Source: Saprospiraceae bacterium
GTDB taxonomy: Bacteria; Bacteroidota; Bacteroidia; Chitinophagales; Saprospiraceae
NCBI GenBank assembly: GCA_023299965.1
Contig: JALZVN010000266.1
Coordinates: 1 to 6,104 of the forward strand
DNA length: 6,104 nucleotides
Direction: 5' to 3'
Shown in pieces: positions 6,104 through 6,104 of the stretch; position 1 is the first letter of the stretch; each line of letters starts with the position of its first letter. Below the pieces are notes generated by a model. It was not told the origin of the DNA and did no database searches. It was given only the letters and a program-made list of their open reading frames with translations. A program made the position numbers and the translations under genes.

Positions 6104-6104
6104 C

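Noticed and set aside
5827..6104. Integration site at the tRNA-Val 3' end
   Set aside because: tRNA genes are common integration targets, but there is no repeated tRNA 3' segment downstream, and a normal terminator follows directly with no integrase in view.

Overview
The window looks like an ordinary chromosomal segment of a member of the Bacteroidota, possibly a Cytophagales- or Flavobacteriia-like marine lineage (the lower rank is a guess). Three things support this: a very large DUF2723/GT117-type membrane protein with the architecture common in that phylum, start codons without Shine-Dalgarno sequences, and several matches to the Bacteroidota promoter box TAnnTTTG. Base composition is moderately AT-rich. 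I see no transposase, integrase, phage, CRISPR or plasmid gene.

Layout, left to right. Positions 1-93 hold two strong hairpins beyond the end of the first gene and resemble a short palindromic intergenic element. Three genes follow on the minus strand. Read in transcription order (right to left) they are a 1013-residue polytopic glycosyltransferase-like protein (2468-5509), ribose-5-phosphate isomerase B (rpiB, 1896-2336) and a secreted zinc aminopeptidase/carboxypeptidase-type M28 peptidase (94-1845). The gaps are 131 and 50 bp. A 12-bp hairpin spans the stop codon of the large gene, and promoter-like boxes precede rpiB and the peptidase gene. The three may therefore be partly uncoupled transcription units rather than one tight operon.

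An intergenic stretch of about 317 bp (5510-5826) separates the minus-strand genes from a divergent plus-strand tRNA-Val(UAC). It carries a -7-like box for the large gene, an orphan imperfect inverted repeat, and a near-consensus Bacteroidota promoter for the tRNA. The tRNA has an encoded CCA and is followed by a textbook 13-bp terminator hairpin with a T tract. From 5942 to the right edge there is no convincing gene, only a short minus-strand open frame that runs off the edge and codes for a hydrophobic segment.

Functionally, the large protein probably transfers a sugar from a lipid carrier to exported protein, RpiB links ribose-5-phosphate and ribulose-5-phosphate in the cytoplasmic pentose phosphate pathway, and the M28 enzyme degrades peptides outside the inner membrane. 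I see no evidence that they form a dedicated pathway. The peptidase's Thr-rich linker would be a conceivable glycosylation substrate, but that is speculation. I did not find a clearly novel system; the noteworthy items are small-scale regulatory and structural features.
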